64,000 nucleotides of DNA from Arsenophonus sp048493715 (GCA_048493715.1 JBGDCZ010000002.1:28478-92477), one strand, 5' to 3'. Positions 38,242 through 50,158 are shown, counted from the stretch's first letter. Notes: generated from the sequence alone by a model not told the origin. A program made the numbers and translations.

Positions 38242-40324
38242 ATGGATGAAAATAACCAAAGAACACTTGAATTAATTTCTATTATTAGAAGATTAAATAA
38301 TAAAATAAATATAAATGAATATAATAAAGAAATAATTTAAAATGATAATTATGTTGATTGTATAAAAAAATCTAACAAAAGTATCAAATTTCACTAAAAG
38401 GAAAAACGCTGTCATAAAAAAGAGTTATCACGTCTCATGCTACCGGCTATCATTTATGATAATGATAAATTTCCATATATATTAGTAAGTTATAATGATT
38501 AACAAGTATTAATACAATTTGCTGGCAATAAACCACCGGAAATCTGGCAGAAAAAAGATTTTCTTCATCGCTGGAATGGTGACTGGCTGAAAATAAACCA
38601 AAAACAATCCCGCTTTGACATCCGTTGATTTGTACCTGAATTCTTAACACATAAACAGATATTTATTGAAATCTTGTTATTTTATTTTGTGTTACAAATA
38701 CTAGCGCTGTTAGCACCAATTGTTATTCAAGTTATTATGGATAACATACTGATCTATCAAGCCTTTTCCACCTTAGATGTGCTTATTTTTGCTTTAATAG
38801 CAGCGGCTTTTATTGGAGTTATTTTCAAGGGATTTAGAGAATATATTTATATCCATACGACCAACCGTATCGATATTCGGCTTGGATTAAAACTGATTAG
38901 GCATTTATTACACTTACCACTTTCTTTTTTCAAAACCCGTCAAGTAGGCGCAATTGTTAACCACATTAGAGAACTAGAAACAATCCGTGAATTCTTAACG
39001 AGCAGTATGTTTACTTTAATGGTTGATGTCCTTTTTTATTCATATTTATCTATGTCATGTCAATTCTATCAATAACATTAATACTCATTTTTCTGCTGTC
39101 GATCCTCTTTTATTTATTGCTCGCCTGGCGAATAACGCCGAAGATAGAAAAAGCGGCGGAAACACAATTTATGCATGCCGCAATCAATACCTCTTTCTTA
39201 ACCGAAAGCGTGGCCGGCAGTGAAACCACTAAAAGTCTCGCTGTTGAGCCGCATTTTATCCGCCGCTGGGATGAGCAAACAGCCAATATCGTAGCCAGTA
39301 ATTTTCAAGCTCAGCTAATAAACTCACAAGGCAGCCATATTGTTATGCTAATTGAAAAGTTAACTATGACGGTGATTTTATGGATCGGTGCAGCAGAAGT
39401 ATTGGCATTAAATATGACGATATGTCAGTTAATTGCTTTTCAGATGATGATTTCTCATAGTAATCAACCTCTGGGAAAATTGGTGCAATTATGGGATGAT
39501 TATATTCGTACCCGTGTAGCAGTTGATAAACTATTACAAATCATTAACTTACCAACTGAGCAACACAGTGAAGGCTTACATCCACAATTAACCGGCCAGA
39601 TCCAACATATTGATTTTCGTTATCAACCGGATCTTCCGCTTATTATCAATCAATTCAATTTGTCTATTAAAGCAGGAGAGATGATCGGCATTGTCGGTGC
39701 TTCTGGTTCCGGTAAAAGTACCCTTGCCCGTTTATTATTACGCTTTTATATGCCAGAAAAAGGCCACATATTACTGGATAATATTCCCCACTATCAAATA
39801 AACATCTCCACCTTAAGGCAACAAATCGGTATTGTGTTACAGGAGAATTTTCTCTTTAACCAATCTGTATTTAAAACATAGCTCAAACAAAACCGGATGC
39901 TAGTTTAGATGAAGTGATCACTGCGGCAAAATTAGCTAGTACCCATGATTTTATTTTGAAAATGCCTTTTGGTTACGACTCACTGATAGCTGAAGGTGGT
40001 CAATCATTGTCAGGATGTCAGCGCAACGTATCGCTATTGCACGCACACTATTGAGCAATCCTCGAATTCTGATCTTTGATGAAGCCACCAACGCTTTAGA
40101 CGATCAATCACAAGCAATAATCCAATAAAATATGCAAAAAAATTGCCCACGGTCGTACCGTAATTACTATTGTACACCGCTTATCAACAATTAGTCATCA
40201 CCATCATATTATCGTCATGCATCAAGGCAAAATTATTGAACAAGGCAGCCATACACAATTATTACAACTTGGAAAACATTACCATTATCTCTGGTCATTA
40301 CAACAATCGTTAAAGCAGCACTAG
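38242..40324 (+). pseudogene. Type I secretion ABC transporter, RtxB/HlyB-like, broken
   Basis: Remnant of an inner-membrane peptidase-like/ABC exporter of the HlyB family. Readable parts are an N-terminal C39-like region (LPAIIYDNDKFPYILVSYND, KKDFLHRWNGDWL), membrane segments with PIVIQVIMDNILIYQAFSTLDVL, SRID-like TTNRIDIRLGLKL, then the ATPase with Walker A GASGSGKSTLARLL, the Q-loop GIVLQENFLFN and Walker B ILIFDEATNALDD. Stops and frameshifts break the N-terminal part, the middle at about 39060, the region after the Q-loop at 39880, and the LSGGQ signature. It starts an rtxB-rtxD-rtxE-like set; no toxin gene is in view. Confidence 0.88.
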
Positions 40325-40333
40325 GATCACTTT

Positions 40334-41462
40334 ATGGCAAATCGAATTACACGGATGTTAAAGCAATTCTTTCCGCAATATAATTACGACTTCTTACCCC
40401 CACATTTGGCATTAATGAATAGTCCGTCATCGCCTTTTGCTCGTCTCACAGCATTGACTTTGAGTATTAGTATTGTAATTGCTATCGTTGGTCACACTGG
40501 GGTAGTTAGATGTGCAAGCCACATTAACCGGACGACTTATCGTATCGGGGCACTCACAAGTTATTCAAGCTTATGAGCAAAGCCAGTTACTGAATCACAG
40601 TAAAAAACGGGCAACATGTTAAAAAAGGTGAACCTCTACTTACGCTTGACGCACTCGGTGTTAGCCAAGATATCATCGGTATTACATATCAAATAGAGTA
40701 TCATACGATTGAAAAATTGCTGTACCAATCTTTACTTGAAAACAAAATCCCCCATGAACAACTCACCTTTCATCAATCAACAAAGCGACAACAAGAAAAA
40801 ATCAGTAAAAACTTTCATCATGAAAAAGCTCAGTTTGATGTGCAGGTTGCTAGTTTACATCTGAGATTGAAGTTAATCATACGTCGCAAAAAGCGAAGAA
40901 TAATGATCTCAATGTGCTCTTTTACTAAAAAAAATATCAAACAGCGTTTAGAAGCCCGTCAAACTTTAAGTCAAAAACAGATGATCAGTAAATCAGAATA
41001 TTTAGAGCAGGAGAAAGAGTTATTAGAAACCAAGCGCTTAATTGCCCAACAAACATCTGAACTGAGCATTTTAGATTCGCAAGAAAAAAACTTAAAAGAA
41101 CGGCTCAATACATTTCAATCACAAAAACAGCATGAATGGAACGATAAAAAAAGCAGTCAGAGATCCAACTCTCTATGGTAGAATAAGAATACGCAAAATT
41201 TGATGAAAGAGAACAGTTAGAAATTGTACGCTCGCCAGTTACTGGTACCGTTCAACAGTTAACCACTTATACTTTAGGAGTAGTATTACAGCACGCCCAA
41301 AATCTAATGGCAATTGTCCCTGATAACGATGTACAACTCGCCGAAGTTAAAATTTTAAATAAAGATATTGGTTTTATTCGTCCCGAGCAAACAGTGACAG
41401 TAAAAGTTGATGCCTTCCCTTACACACGTTATGACACTATTGATGGAGAAGTAAATATATAA
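40334..41462 (+). pseudogene. Type I secretion membrane fusion protein, RtxD/HlyD-like, truncated
   Basis: Remnant of the periplasmic adaptor that links the ABC exporter to TolC. The N-terminus YDFLPPHLALMNSPSSPFARL is typical of HlyD, followed by a membrane helix. A coiled-coil central part (QTLSQKQMISKSEYLEQEKEL) and the C-terminal barrel (VRSPVTGTVQQL, NLMAIVPDNDVQLAEVKILN, DIGFIRPEQTVTVKVDAFPY) remain. Several frameshifts are visible, for example near 40520 and 41180. The gene ends at YDTIDGEVNI, losing about the last 60-80 residues of the family, exactly where the phage-like block begins. Confidence 0.88.
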
Positions 41463-41509
41463 AAATATAGTTTATTTTATATACGCATTTACACGATAAA
41501 ACACACATT

Positions 41510-41553
41510 TACGCTCACTATAAATCAATAAGTTACGTTGAATAGTGAGTGTA
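41510..41553. repeat. Inverted repeat near the left phage junction
   Basis: TACGCTCACTA and TAGTGAGTGTA pair with one mismatch across a 22-base spacer. It lies about 50 bases inside the rtxD/phage junction and 90 bases before a small leader ORF. It could be an operator or a recombination site; there is no direct support for either. Confidence 0.45.
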
Positions 41554-41641
41554 TCTTTTTACAAAACAGTCGCTGACTCTGAAGGTGCGTTAACACCAAC
41601 AGCCAGCTAACCCTAAACCTAGAATCATTAGGAGTAAGGCT

Positions 41642-41701
41642 ATGAAAAAGTCTATTACCGTTATACACGTCTGTAAAGTTTTTGTGGGGGTAAAAGCATG
41701 A
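41642..41701 (+). CDS. 19-residue leader ORF coupled to the LuxR-type regulator
   Basis: A tiny frame beginning MKKSITVIHVCKVFVGVKA, with an AGGAG ribosome binding site seven bases upstream. Its TGA overlaps the ATG of the next gene (ATGA), the classical arrangement for translational coupling. The small basic and hydrophobic peptide has no recognised family. The intact start signal next to so many broken genes suggests it is used, but expression is not proven. Confidence 0.45.
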   Translation: MKKSITVIHVCKVFVGVKA

Positions 41702-41982
41702 AAACTCTCACTGATAAACAACTAGAAATTTATAAAGAGATATTCCCAGAATTAACCAAAGATCAGATTGAAATTGTAGCCTTATTAGCAATAGGAGTTA
41801 CAGAGAAAAACATAGCAGACATGCGTTATGTGACACATGACACAATTAAGAAAACTATTTTACTCATCAAGAAAAAGTATGACGTTGAGTCTAAACCATC
41901 GTTACTATCTGTTTTTCAAGTGAAAATATTTCACTATTTCGTGATGAAATATCACAGATTATATCAACCTGCAATTCCCTAA
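41698..41982 (+). CDS. Small LuxR-type helix-turn-helix regulator
   Basis: A 94-residue protein, probably DNA binding. Residues 17-66 (LTKDQIEIVALLAIGVTEKN, then IADMRYVTHDTIKKTILLIK) fit the LuxR/GerE helix-turn-helix, in which the second helix pair reads THDTIKKTILLIKKKYDV. There is no receiver or autoinducer-binding domain, so it is a stand-alone HTH as found in some phages and enterobacterial islands. The frame is intact. It overlaps the leader ORF by four bases. The target genes are unknown. Confidence 0.7.
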   Translation: MKTLTDKQLEIYKEIFPELTKDQIEIVALLAIGVTEKNIADMRYVTHDTIKKTILLIKKKYDVESKPSLLSVFQVKIFHYFVMKYHRLYQPAIP

Positions 41983-42350
41983 ATTGGGGAATTAACAAAA
42001 TTTAACTTATGGTAAATAATAAGTTCATTGATGCCCAAGTTATCAATTATCTATATATTACAACTACATGCAGCTTTAACCCAACACCAGGGAAACCAAA
42101 GGCCAGTCACAAGACCGGCCTTCTTTAATTGACGCATAAATAAATTATACGTTATAGTTATCAAAAGATGCATAATGTATTCTAATGACGACATGTTACA
42201 TGAAATTATAAATTTGAAATGTTTTGAGTGAAGATAATAAAATAAAAAATAAATATAGCGAATCAAGGTCAATCAAAAAAGCTATAATAATATTTTAATA
42301 TATTTTTTTATCTCATGCATTTTACAAGATATTATTTTTAGGCTTTTAAA
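41983..42350. other. AT-rich spacer after the LuxR-type gene
   Basis: About 370 bases with no recognised gene. It contains a hairpin terminator, listed separately, and otherwise very AT-rich DNA. Confidence 0.4.
42099..42122 (+). terminator. Hairpin terminator after the LuxR-type gene
   Basis: Stem AAGGCCAGTC / GACCGGCCTT with an ACAA loop and one mismatch, followed by TTCTTT. It lies about 115 bases after the stop of the LuxR-type gene. Confidence 0.65.
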
Positions 42351-42964
42351 ATGAGATTAAAGATTAACTTTTTTATATTATTTTACATTATTAAACTAAT
42401 GTTTATAATTTTTTACTTAAGCGGAAATATAGTTATTATAGGTAAAGATGGAGTTTATAAAAATATACTAATATTATTTTTCATTTTAGGTTTTATTATA
42501 TTTATAAAAAATAAAATAAACTTAGATTTAACAACACTTTCAATATATTTTATATTTGTCATTTAAAGTTATAATTGATCTAGATGACTATTATTATTTA
42601 AAGCAAATAACAATAGGAACAACCGGAGGAATATTATTATCTTATTTGATAGGTTATTTTTGTGAATCATTATTTAATTATTTATTAAAATTAAATAAAA
42701 AATTAATTTTATATTTTTATATCAAAAAATTTATGTTACATAATATATTGTTTTTATCCAAAAATAAGTACTGATTTATTTTTGCTTAGAGGGATCAATG
42801 GATCATACCAAAGACCAGGAAACTTTTTGTCAATATTATTCTTTATGTATTCATTTTTATTTTTTATAAAAAATTATCAAAAAAAACAATCGTTTTTCTT
42901 TATTTTTTATATCTGTAATATATTTACTATTGGCTCATACTTGGCTTTGTTAATTATAGAATAA
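42351..42964 (+). pseudogene. Polytopic membrane protein, O-antigen-polymerase-like, broken
   Basis: Three consecutive frames form about 200 codons of very hydrophobic, AT-rich sequence (FFILFYIIKLMFIIFYLSGN, then IGTTGGILLSYLIGYFC, then FLSILFFMYSFLFFIKNY). The segment RGINGSYQRPGN between two membrane helices resembles the loop of Wzy/O-antigen ligase proteins, in which R, G and P/N residues recur. Breaks are a frameshift near 42560 and stops near 42773-42790. It converges on the tailspike gene, a common place for phage serotype-conversion genes. The family assignment is tentative. Confidence 0.5.
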
Positions 42965-42967
42965 ATT

Positions 42968-45079
42968 TTAATAAAAATGAGTAATTATAAAATATTTAAT
43001 TTTTATGTGATTACCACTATCATCTATATAAAATCTTAATTCATTACCATTATAGATAAAGTTTTGCTTATAATAAGATAAAGTTTTATTACCATCTCCT
43101 AAATTATTCATTGTCATAACATCACTAAAATTTCTATCTAGAAAAAATTCACCTGAATTACTCCTGAAGTTTGTATAATATACTGGCTTAATTATCATTG
43201 AATTATTTGAATAATATTTTATGTAATCTAGTCTATTTGATAATACTCCAATAGGTGTCTGCTTATTAACTGGATCCGTAGCATTAGCACCTTTACCGAA
43301 TAAATTTTCAAATCCAAAACATCTATTAGCAGTAAAAAAACTTCTTTTAATCCTGAAGATGAAGAATTGCACGATAATACAGAGTGACTATTCAATATTG
43401 TATTTTCATTAAAATTATCTTTAATTAAATCATCACCTATAAAATTATTGTTATTCCCTCAAAAAGATCGTTAAATTTAAGTACAGAACAAAAACCACTC
43501 GTATAATATTATTTGAAATTTCAATATTTTTAACTGATATTTATAATTTACATCGTTAATATCAGTATAAATTCTTATACCATGTGAGCGATTACTAAAT
43601 AAATTTATTATATTGCTCATAAATAGATATCCATAAAAGTAATATCGATTATTAATGTAACTTGACAAACCAAATGAAGAAATATCTATCCCGTTAAACA
43701 ATAGATTTACATTATTTTTATTATATTCATATAGATTAATAGTATTGTTTTCTATATTTACATCTTTACTAAATGGATTAATTGTTATACCATAACCTCC
43801 ATATATAATAATGTTATTACAAACATTAGCACATATTGTTCTTATTTTAATATCACCCATACACACATCAAAATTATCTATAATTATTTGATTATTTATA
43901 ATATTACCAAAAACAATCCAGTCTCTACCTGATCTTAACGTATCTATCCCTTTTTGATCTTTAAAAGTATCTCCGTCTTTTTGGTTATAATCACTAAAAG
44001 TCGTTGAACCTATTATTGCATCATCACACTAATAAAATATGTTTGAGTTAACATTAGCATTGTCACAACCACTTAAATCAACTGCATGGATTAATGCTCT
44101 ACCAGTTTCACTATGAGGAATTGCACTTACATTATTTTATGTGAAAGTTAAATTATAATTTTTTATTTTATTTTCAGTCATTCCTGGTGATATTGAAAAT
44201 AAAGCGGCACTATCAACATAAGTAAAAGTGCATTCTTCAATGGTAATATTTTTAGTATTTTTTAATCCGATTGCATATCTTCAATCATTAGGTGAGTTAC
44301 CAGAAATTGAATGTCTTGTGTTGTTACCTTCAAATTTTAATCCTATTATTTCTACATATTCAGTAGCTTCTGTATTATTGTCATCAGGAACACCGATCAA
44401 TAATATTGGATAAGCATCTTCATCTGAAACAATTGAATCAAGTCTTTTTATTTTTGCTTTACCAAAATAAATTTTATTTGATTTTTTTTATATTTAAAGC
44501 AAATCTATCTTTTCCTATGTTTTTCTTTTTAACACCATAAACTTTATTGTTATCAAAATATACATTTAAATTAGAGTCTATTGCTGCCTGTATTGCACTT
44601 GTATCATTATTTACTCCATCACCAACTGCCCCGAATTGTTCAGGGATAGTCCAACTTATTAAATCCTTTAGTGTCCCATTTGGTGAAATTCCAACCATTG
44701 ATCCATCACCATTTTTAAATTCTTCTCTGAATCTTTTATCAAATTGATCAGGATCATACTTTAGAATGTTTGGAAAATAGAATTGCTGAGCACCATAGCT
44801 GTCATACACAACAATAGAATACCCTTCTACAGTAACGAACTTTGATATTTGACCGTTATAAACAGGAAATCCAGCATGATTTAATAATAGGTTGAGCAAT
44901 GGGAACATATGAACCATCTTCATTTTCAATGAAAACTTGAATTTGATTCTCTGGTTGGTCGGATCGGTATCGATTTTACCGATGTAAACCTTACCATTGC
45001 TTACCACTGCAAATTTTCTTCTAAGCGTGAATAATTGACTCGGCATACTCACGACCACATTAGGAATAATATCTGACAT
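42968..45079 (-). pseudogene. Phage tailspike with P22-type head-binding domain, broken
   Basis: Receptor-binding tail protein remnant. The N-terminus MSDIIPNVVVSMPSQLFTLR and NGKVYIGKIDTDPTN match the head-binding domain of P22 gp9; GFPVYNGQISKFVTVEGYSI and ILKYDPDQFDKRF continue it. A pectate-lyase-like start follows (IPEQFGAVGDGVNNDTSAIQ), typical of beta-helix depolymerases. The beta-helix part is scattered over several frames with many stops. A local double frameshift garbles the QIPV..QP region. The start has a GGAG ribosome binding site. The C-terminal half is unlike P22 gp9, so its substrate cannot be named. Confidence 0.85.
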
Positions 45080-45146
45080 TTTTTCTCCAGATAGGAATAA
45101 GGTGTATGTTTATTATATGATGGGGTTATAAAACTTTTAGGTTGGA

Positions 45147-47305
45147 TTATTCGTTGTTGTTACTTTTTGTCATTCCACTCATCGTAGTGACAAAACCAAG
45201 TCTGGCCATCTGCTGAAACTCTTCAGTACTAAGAATATCTCGAAGCACTTTCATAATTGCTTTATTTTTAACAAATCTTCTTTCGGCAGCTTCAATTGCT
45301 GCTTGACTTGCACCAGCATTAACAGCCTTAGTTGCTTCCTGAATAGCTTTCTCTATTGTATGCCTGCCAGTACGTTTACTAGCTAAATTAGCAATCCCTG
45401 CATACAATGTAGAGCTTGCTAAAGAGCCCAACACTGAACCAGCCAACCCTCCTCCCGCATAACCAGCAATCGCGCCAACAGCTTTATTCTTAAGTGGATC
45501 AGAGATAATTTGTAATATTTTTGGTAATTCTCCATTTAACGTTTTTAAGGCAGGCACTGATCTTCCTGTATGTTCAATGCTTCTCAACGGTTTTGATAGC
45601 TGATCTAGCTAATACGCCATAAGATTCTGCTAGTCTGCCAAGTTCTGGAGAGTACTGTTTAATAACATTAACGTTCTGTGATGTGAGTATTGACGCAATA
45701 TGTGAAATTCCTGCTCCGTCTGATTTACCACCCCTGACACCTTGTGATGCTGCATCCTGTAATATTGATGCGATTGTAGATTCGTATTCATCTTTTGGAA
45801 CAGATTTCATTATCTTATGAAAGTCTTTTAAGCCTTTTTTCGATGAACTTTGTAATGCAGAAACATCTTTTGTGATCAAAACGTCGTTTAATAATTCTCT
45901 CCCAAAAACAGATTCTGCATCTTTCTGTGCTGTTATTCTTGCTTTAGATAAATTGTTTGCTTTTGTCCAATCTTCAAGAAAACCTCCCTGTTGTGCCATT
46001 TTCTGCATGTCTTGTGTTTATGGCTTTTCTGACTTCTCCTGCTCGTCTAGCCGCATTTACTTCACCTCTACGACTATATTTTTCTTCTGCATCAGAAAAT
46101 TTAGCTCTCCACGCTTTCATTCCATCAAACGTAATGCCACCCTTTTTATAAGATGATTCAAATTGCTTTCTTCCAGGAGATAAAGGAACACCGGCAGATT
46201 TTTCAGCTTGAACAACAGCATTTGCATTAGACATTTTCATTCACTGATTTGGCATCGTAGAGCGAACATCATTCCACGCTTTCCATTCGGCATCTCTTAT
46301 CTCATCTAAATTAGATATTACACGACCTTTAATCGCTGTACTTTTTTCTGACGCACTTCCAACTTCAGCACCCAATTCCTCTAAGTTTTTATTCAACTTA
46401 CTTTTTATTTCATCAAACGCTTTCATATGAGCGTCTTGTGCAACACCAGGTGTAGAGGCTAAAACACCTTCAGTTTGCGCAATACCAGTACTACCTGATC
46501 GCATACCAGTTGTTAAAGCATTAACATCTACACCTGCAACATCAGCAGCTTTTGCCACATCAGGATCTATTTTTCCGGCTTGTGTTGCAATAAATTCTCT
46601 GCCTGATTTTGACTTTGCTAGCTGTACAATATCATTTGCAGTATTAATTTCACTTTTTAATGGCATTGCAGAAGGCGAAATTGTTCTTTCTCCACGTTGA
46701 ACAACTACATTATAAGCCTTACCCAATATGGGTGTGATAGCTCTTGCTAATCTACTACCAGCAATATCTACAACCAGATCAGTTGCTAAACTTTGTCCAT
46801 TATCGTACTGACTATTCTGCGCTAATGTCCCTACTGCATTTTCAGCAACCATTTCAGCTAATTTAGTTGCGCCACGTTCTAATCTTACCACATTTGCAAC
46901 CGATCCTAAAGCAGCAGCCGTTCTTTCTGGGCCAACACCAGGAATAAGATAAGGCCCAATTTCAGCACCTAATTTTGCATAGGGGTCTTGTGGCTTTAAA
47001 TTATCGTGTAATTCCAATCTCTGTGTAGGTATATAAGTACCATCACCAATGCCTAACTGATTACCAGTGCATGATGCACCTGACATAAATGCATCCGCAA
47101 TTTCAGGAATAATATTCGCCACATTGACACCAGCTTGCAGAATACCTTTCCCAGCTTCCTCAAATGGATTGCCAGTTTGATTTTGAGCTGAACGTCTTTG
47201 TTAAATTAACCCTACTATTCTTTGTACGTCTGTTGTGTCACCTGCTGAATCAGCATTTCTTAATGCAGTAAAAAGCTGCTCTTCTAAATAATCATTGATA
47301 GCCAT
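45147..47305 (-). pseudogene. Phage DNA ejection protein (P22 gp16/gp20-type position), broken
   Basis: Large virion protein remnant of about 720 codons. It starts MAINDYLEEQLFTALRNADS, then meets a TAA after QRIVGLI, continues QRRSAQNQTGNPFEEAGKGI and GPYLIPGVGPERTAAALGSV, and has a TGA after VRSTMPNQ with the same frame continuing as MKMSNANAVVQAE. Two frameshifts follow, near 46000 and 45580, before the alanine/glycine-rich C-terminus (AIAGYAGGGLAGSVLG). Its place between the tail factors and the tailspike is that of P22 ejection proteins. Which one it equals I cannot decide. Confidence 0.75.
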
Positions 47306-47307
47306 GA

Positions 47308-47826
47308 TTACCTCGGTAAATACTTATTTAATAATTCATCATCTGAGATATTTGAATTATCAACGTTATTACTCACACTAGATTCTACTGGTTTAAAATC
47401 AGGATAAATTTGCTTAAAAACAGAATTTAAACGTGTTTTGCTAGTATCTGCATTTTTTATAATATTTTCTAAAGTTTTCCTTAATGCTTCAGAGATTGTT
47501 TAGTGCTTAAATTACCAAGTGAATTCTGTAATGAACCAAATTCTCGGTTAGTGGTGTTCCCTAATCCAGATGCACCATTGGCTGATAATTCTTTCATTGA
47601 ACTTAATATTTGCAATCCTATTTGGTCTTTTAAATTACTAATCTGTGCCGCTAAATCTACTCTGACAGTTCCTGGAACATTAGGCATTATACTTCCAACA
47701 CCAACTGTCCATTCTATGTATGGATTATCTAATATATCTTTAGCTTGTAAGGATGTCTGGAGCAATATATGAACTTTGCACACTAATTGGATTTTCTAAT
47801 CCTGGATTTGCGGATTGATTAGCCAT
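47308..47826 (-). pseudogene. Phage virion-associated protein between gp10 and ejection protein, frameshifted
   Basis: About 172 codons from MANQSANPGLENPISVQSSY to the end NKYLPR, whose stop lies two bases before the ejection-protein start. The central part is ISNLKDQIGLQILSSMKELS and TTNREFGSLQNSLGNLST, and the C-terminus is rich in charged residues. Frameshifts lie near 47745 and 47500. It follows gp10 in the place of P22 gene 26 or 14 but is not clearly related to either tail needle or gp14. Confidence 0.6.
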
Positions 47827-47835
47827 TATTAATCC

Positions 47836-49545
47836 TTACAGATAGATAGATAAGGTCACTGGTGATTTAGTTATTATGCGGATTTTAAAACCAATATTTT
47901 TTCTGACTCTGCCAATCCTCCGCCAAATGATTCGTTGGTCATAGCGGAATGGTGAGTTTTGTTCTATTATTTGTTCTCTTCCGTAATTAATGCCATCTGT
48001 TGTTGCAGATAGAAATAATTTATCGGCGATTTGAGCAATACCAGTTGATGCTTCAAGTTCTAAATCAAACAACCTAGCATTATCAGATTTCATCATTGAT
48101 GTATAAATAATGTGCTCTGTAGATTGCCCATATTGATTTGATGCATTGAAAACTAAATTACCGATCACACTTTCTTTCTTATCACTCACTGTTATTTGAT
48201 TTCCAAAGAACATAAAGTTAATAGCACGATATTGATCGTCATAAGGTACTGTTTTAAGTATTGACCATTGTGAATATTGATTACTTGCAGAACCACAAAG
48301 CAAAGTGTATGTTTAGGGAGGTGGATAATTAATAATTCATGGTTATCAAATTTAATTGATTCTATGAATGACGTAGATAATTCATTGGCAGGATAATTAC
48401 TTATAATTTTATCAATGGTTGATGTTTTGTTTTTTTCACTTGCTCCTATGATATAAACCGAGGGCTGCCCAATAAACTGATGACTAATAATTGCGTAATT
48501 GTCTTGATATCGACATTTGCAATCCCGACCTGCAACACCAATCTGAATCATGTAAGCTGGCTGTGCAATGTAGATAAGCTGTGAAGCATCAGAAGAGCCA
48601 GTTAACGAAAAATATTCTATCGTAGAAGAGCCGAAGCAAACTATCATATCTCTCCATGGTGCTACTGAAACTATCCCATCTGGTTGCGATTCATCCTCAA
48701 GATCCGTTACACCAAATCGATTGCCGCCTTTTTGTAAAAAAACATAACGACCTCGATTACGACAGACATCAATAACTTCACCTAACTCATATTGCGGGTA
48801 TCTTTCAATAACTTCTGGTACATTTTGAGTCATTGTGAATTCCGTATAATCTGTTGATGACCCATTCGTCTTATAAGTTATTGTGATTTTTCCACCTATT
48901 CTCTTTACACCTTCCACTAAGATATCAGTCAAATAAGGCTTATTACTGCATGGATTGCTTTGTGATATACGTGATCCAAATTGTGATTCAGAAATGGTTA
49001 TTTCATTTCCTTTAGTTCCATCCGATGATTTTGGAACGATTTTAAGTGATAAAAATCCGTCAATATCGTCTTTTGTTAATGAAACAAAATCATCATTACC
49101 AGCCCTGTGTTCCCATTTTTTTATTTCTCTTGTATAACCTTCTTTAACAACAACTTCTTCTGGCCAGTTTGTTAACTCTTTTTCTTCTCCGTTATAATCA
49201 TAAAACTTTAATTTCTCTTCTGAACAGATTGCTTGACTATTACCAGAATGTGAAAGTGAAATCCTATCTTTACCTGATATATCAGCAATTTCTTCATTGT
49301 TAAGATAAAGTTTATTACCGCATACCTGACAGATAGTGTTATTTTTTGTATTAAATTGAACACCGCGTGATATCCCGTCAACTTCCTGAATTTTTTCAAT
49401 GCCAGGAAATGATCTTAAAGAACCCGGCAGCATTAAGGATTTCTTTAGGTGTGGCCAGCATATTAACCGGTAATGCATCAATATAATCTGCCGTCTTAAA
49501 ATCTTTACTAAGACCTTTAGCAAGTGGAATCTGCATTTTTGGCAT
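47836..49545 (-). pseudogene. Phage tail factor, P22 gp10-like, broken
   Basis: Remnant of the tail hub protein that plugs the portal. Strong matches to P22 gp10 are KGLSKDFKTADYIDALPVNM, LATPKEILNAAG, SFPGIEKIQEVDGISRGVQF, DGIVSVAPWRDMIVCFGSST, IEYFSLTG, LFLSATTDGINYGREQIIEQ and the C-terminal KIRIITKSPVTLS. Frameshifts fall after ILNAAG (near 49430) and after FDNHELLIIHLPKHTL (near 48300). An insertion relative to P22 lies around residues 95-175. Its start overlaps the end of gp4. Confidence 0.9.
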
Positions 49546-49995
49546 GAGACCCTCTCTCAACATAATAACTATATTGCCTAATGACGTATATTTATTACCT
49601 TGACCAACAGGCATATCACCACGCCTTTCTATAGATAGAACATTCAATGTGTCTGTAAGAAGGGAATCATAGGATGAAGCGGCAGAGGCTTCTTGTTTTG
49701 GTGTTGGTTCAATACCATAATCAGATAACATTCTTAACATCAATTGATATCCAATGGCATGCTTATATTTGTGAGTAAGACCTGAATCATCATCTGGTAC
49801 TGGTTTTTCATCTAATGAAAACTGATAACCCAAATCGCCAAATTTAATTTGTAACTCTACCATTAAATCTTCAAGATCATTAATACCATCTTCCAATGAT
49901 TGAGGTTCTACTTCTGTATTAGTTGCATCTGAAGCAATAGCCGCCTTACGCAAGGCAAATAGAACAATATCACCCTTAATTAGTTGTTTCGTCAT
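49517..49995 (-). pseudogene. Phage head completion/tail accessory factor, P22 gp4-like, frameshifted
   Basis: About 159 codons matching P22 gp4 in KGDIVLFALRKAAIASDATN and TEVEPQSLEDGINDLEDLM. One frameshift near KYTS separates the C-terminus; the corrected frame reads QYSYYVERGSHAKNADSTC and stops, ending inside the gp10 start as in related phages. In the uncorrected frame it runs on into gp10. It overlaps the upstream 60-codon gene by about 20 bases. Confidence 0.82.
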
Positions 49996-50158
49996 CTTTA
50001 GCACCTTTATTTTTTTTAGATACCTTTGGTTCCTTGACTTCATCTATCGATGAAACAAAGCCCATTTTTTCGAACACGATGAAATTACTGGTTTTTATAA
50101 CAGCTTGTACATAACCTAGTTCATTATCTGCCCACGCAAAAACACTCTTTCTTTCCAT
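49976..50158 (-). CDS. Small phage protein after the coat gene
   Basis: A 60-residue frame starting MERKSVFAWADNELGYVQAV and ending in a lysine-rich tail (SKKNKGAKDDETTN). No function is known to me. It lies 54 bases after the coat gene on the same strand and overlaps gp4, which fits a small gene between coat and gp4 in Sf6-like phages. It is the only intact structural-block frame, but with the neighbours dead it is unlikely to serve a phage. Confidence 0.6.
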   Translation of the reverse strand: MERKSVFAWADNELGYVQAVIKTSNFIVFEKMGFVSSIDEVKEPKVSKKNKGAKDDETTN

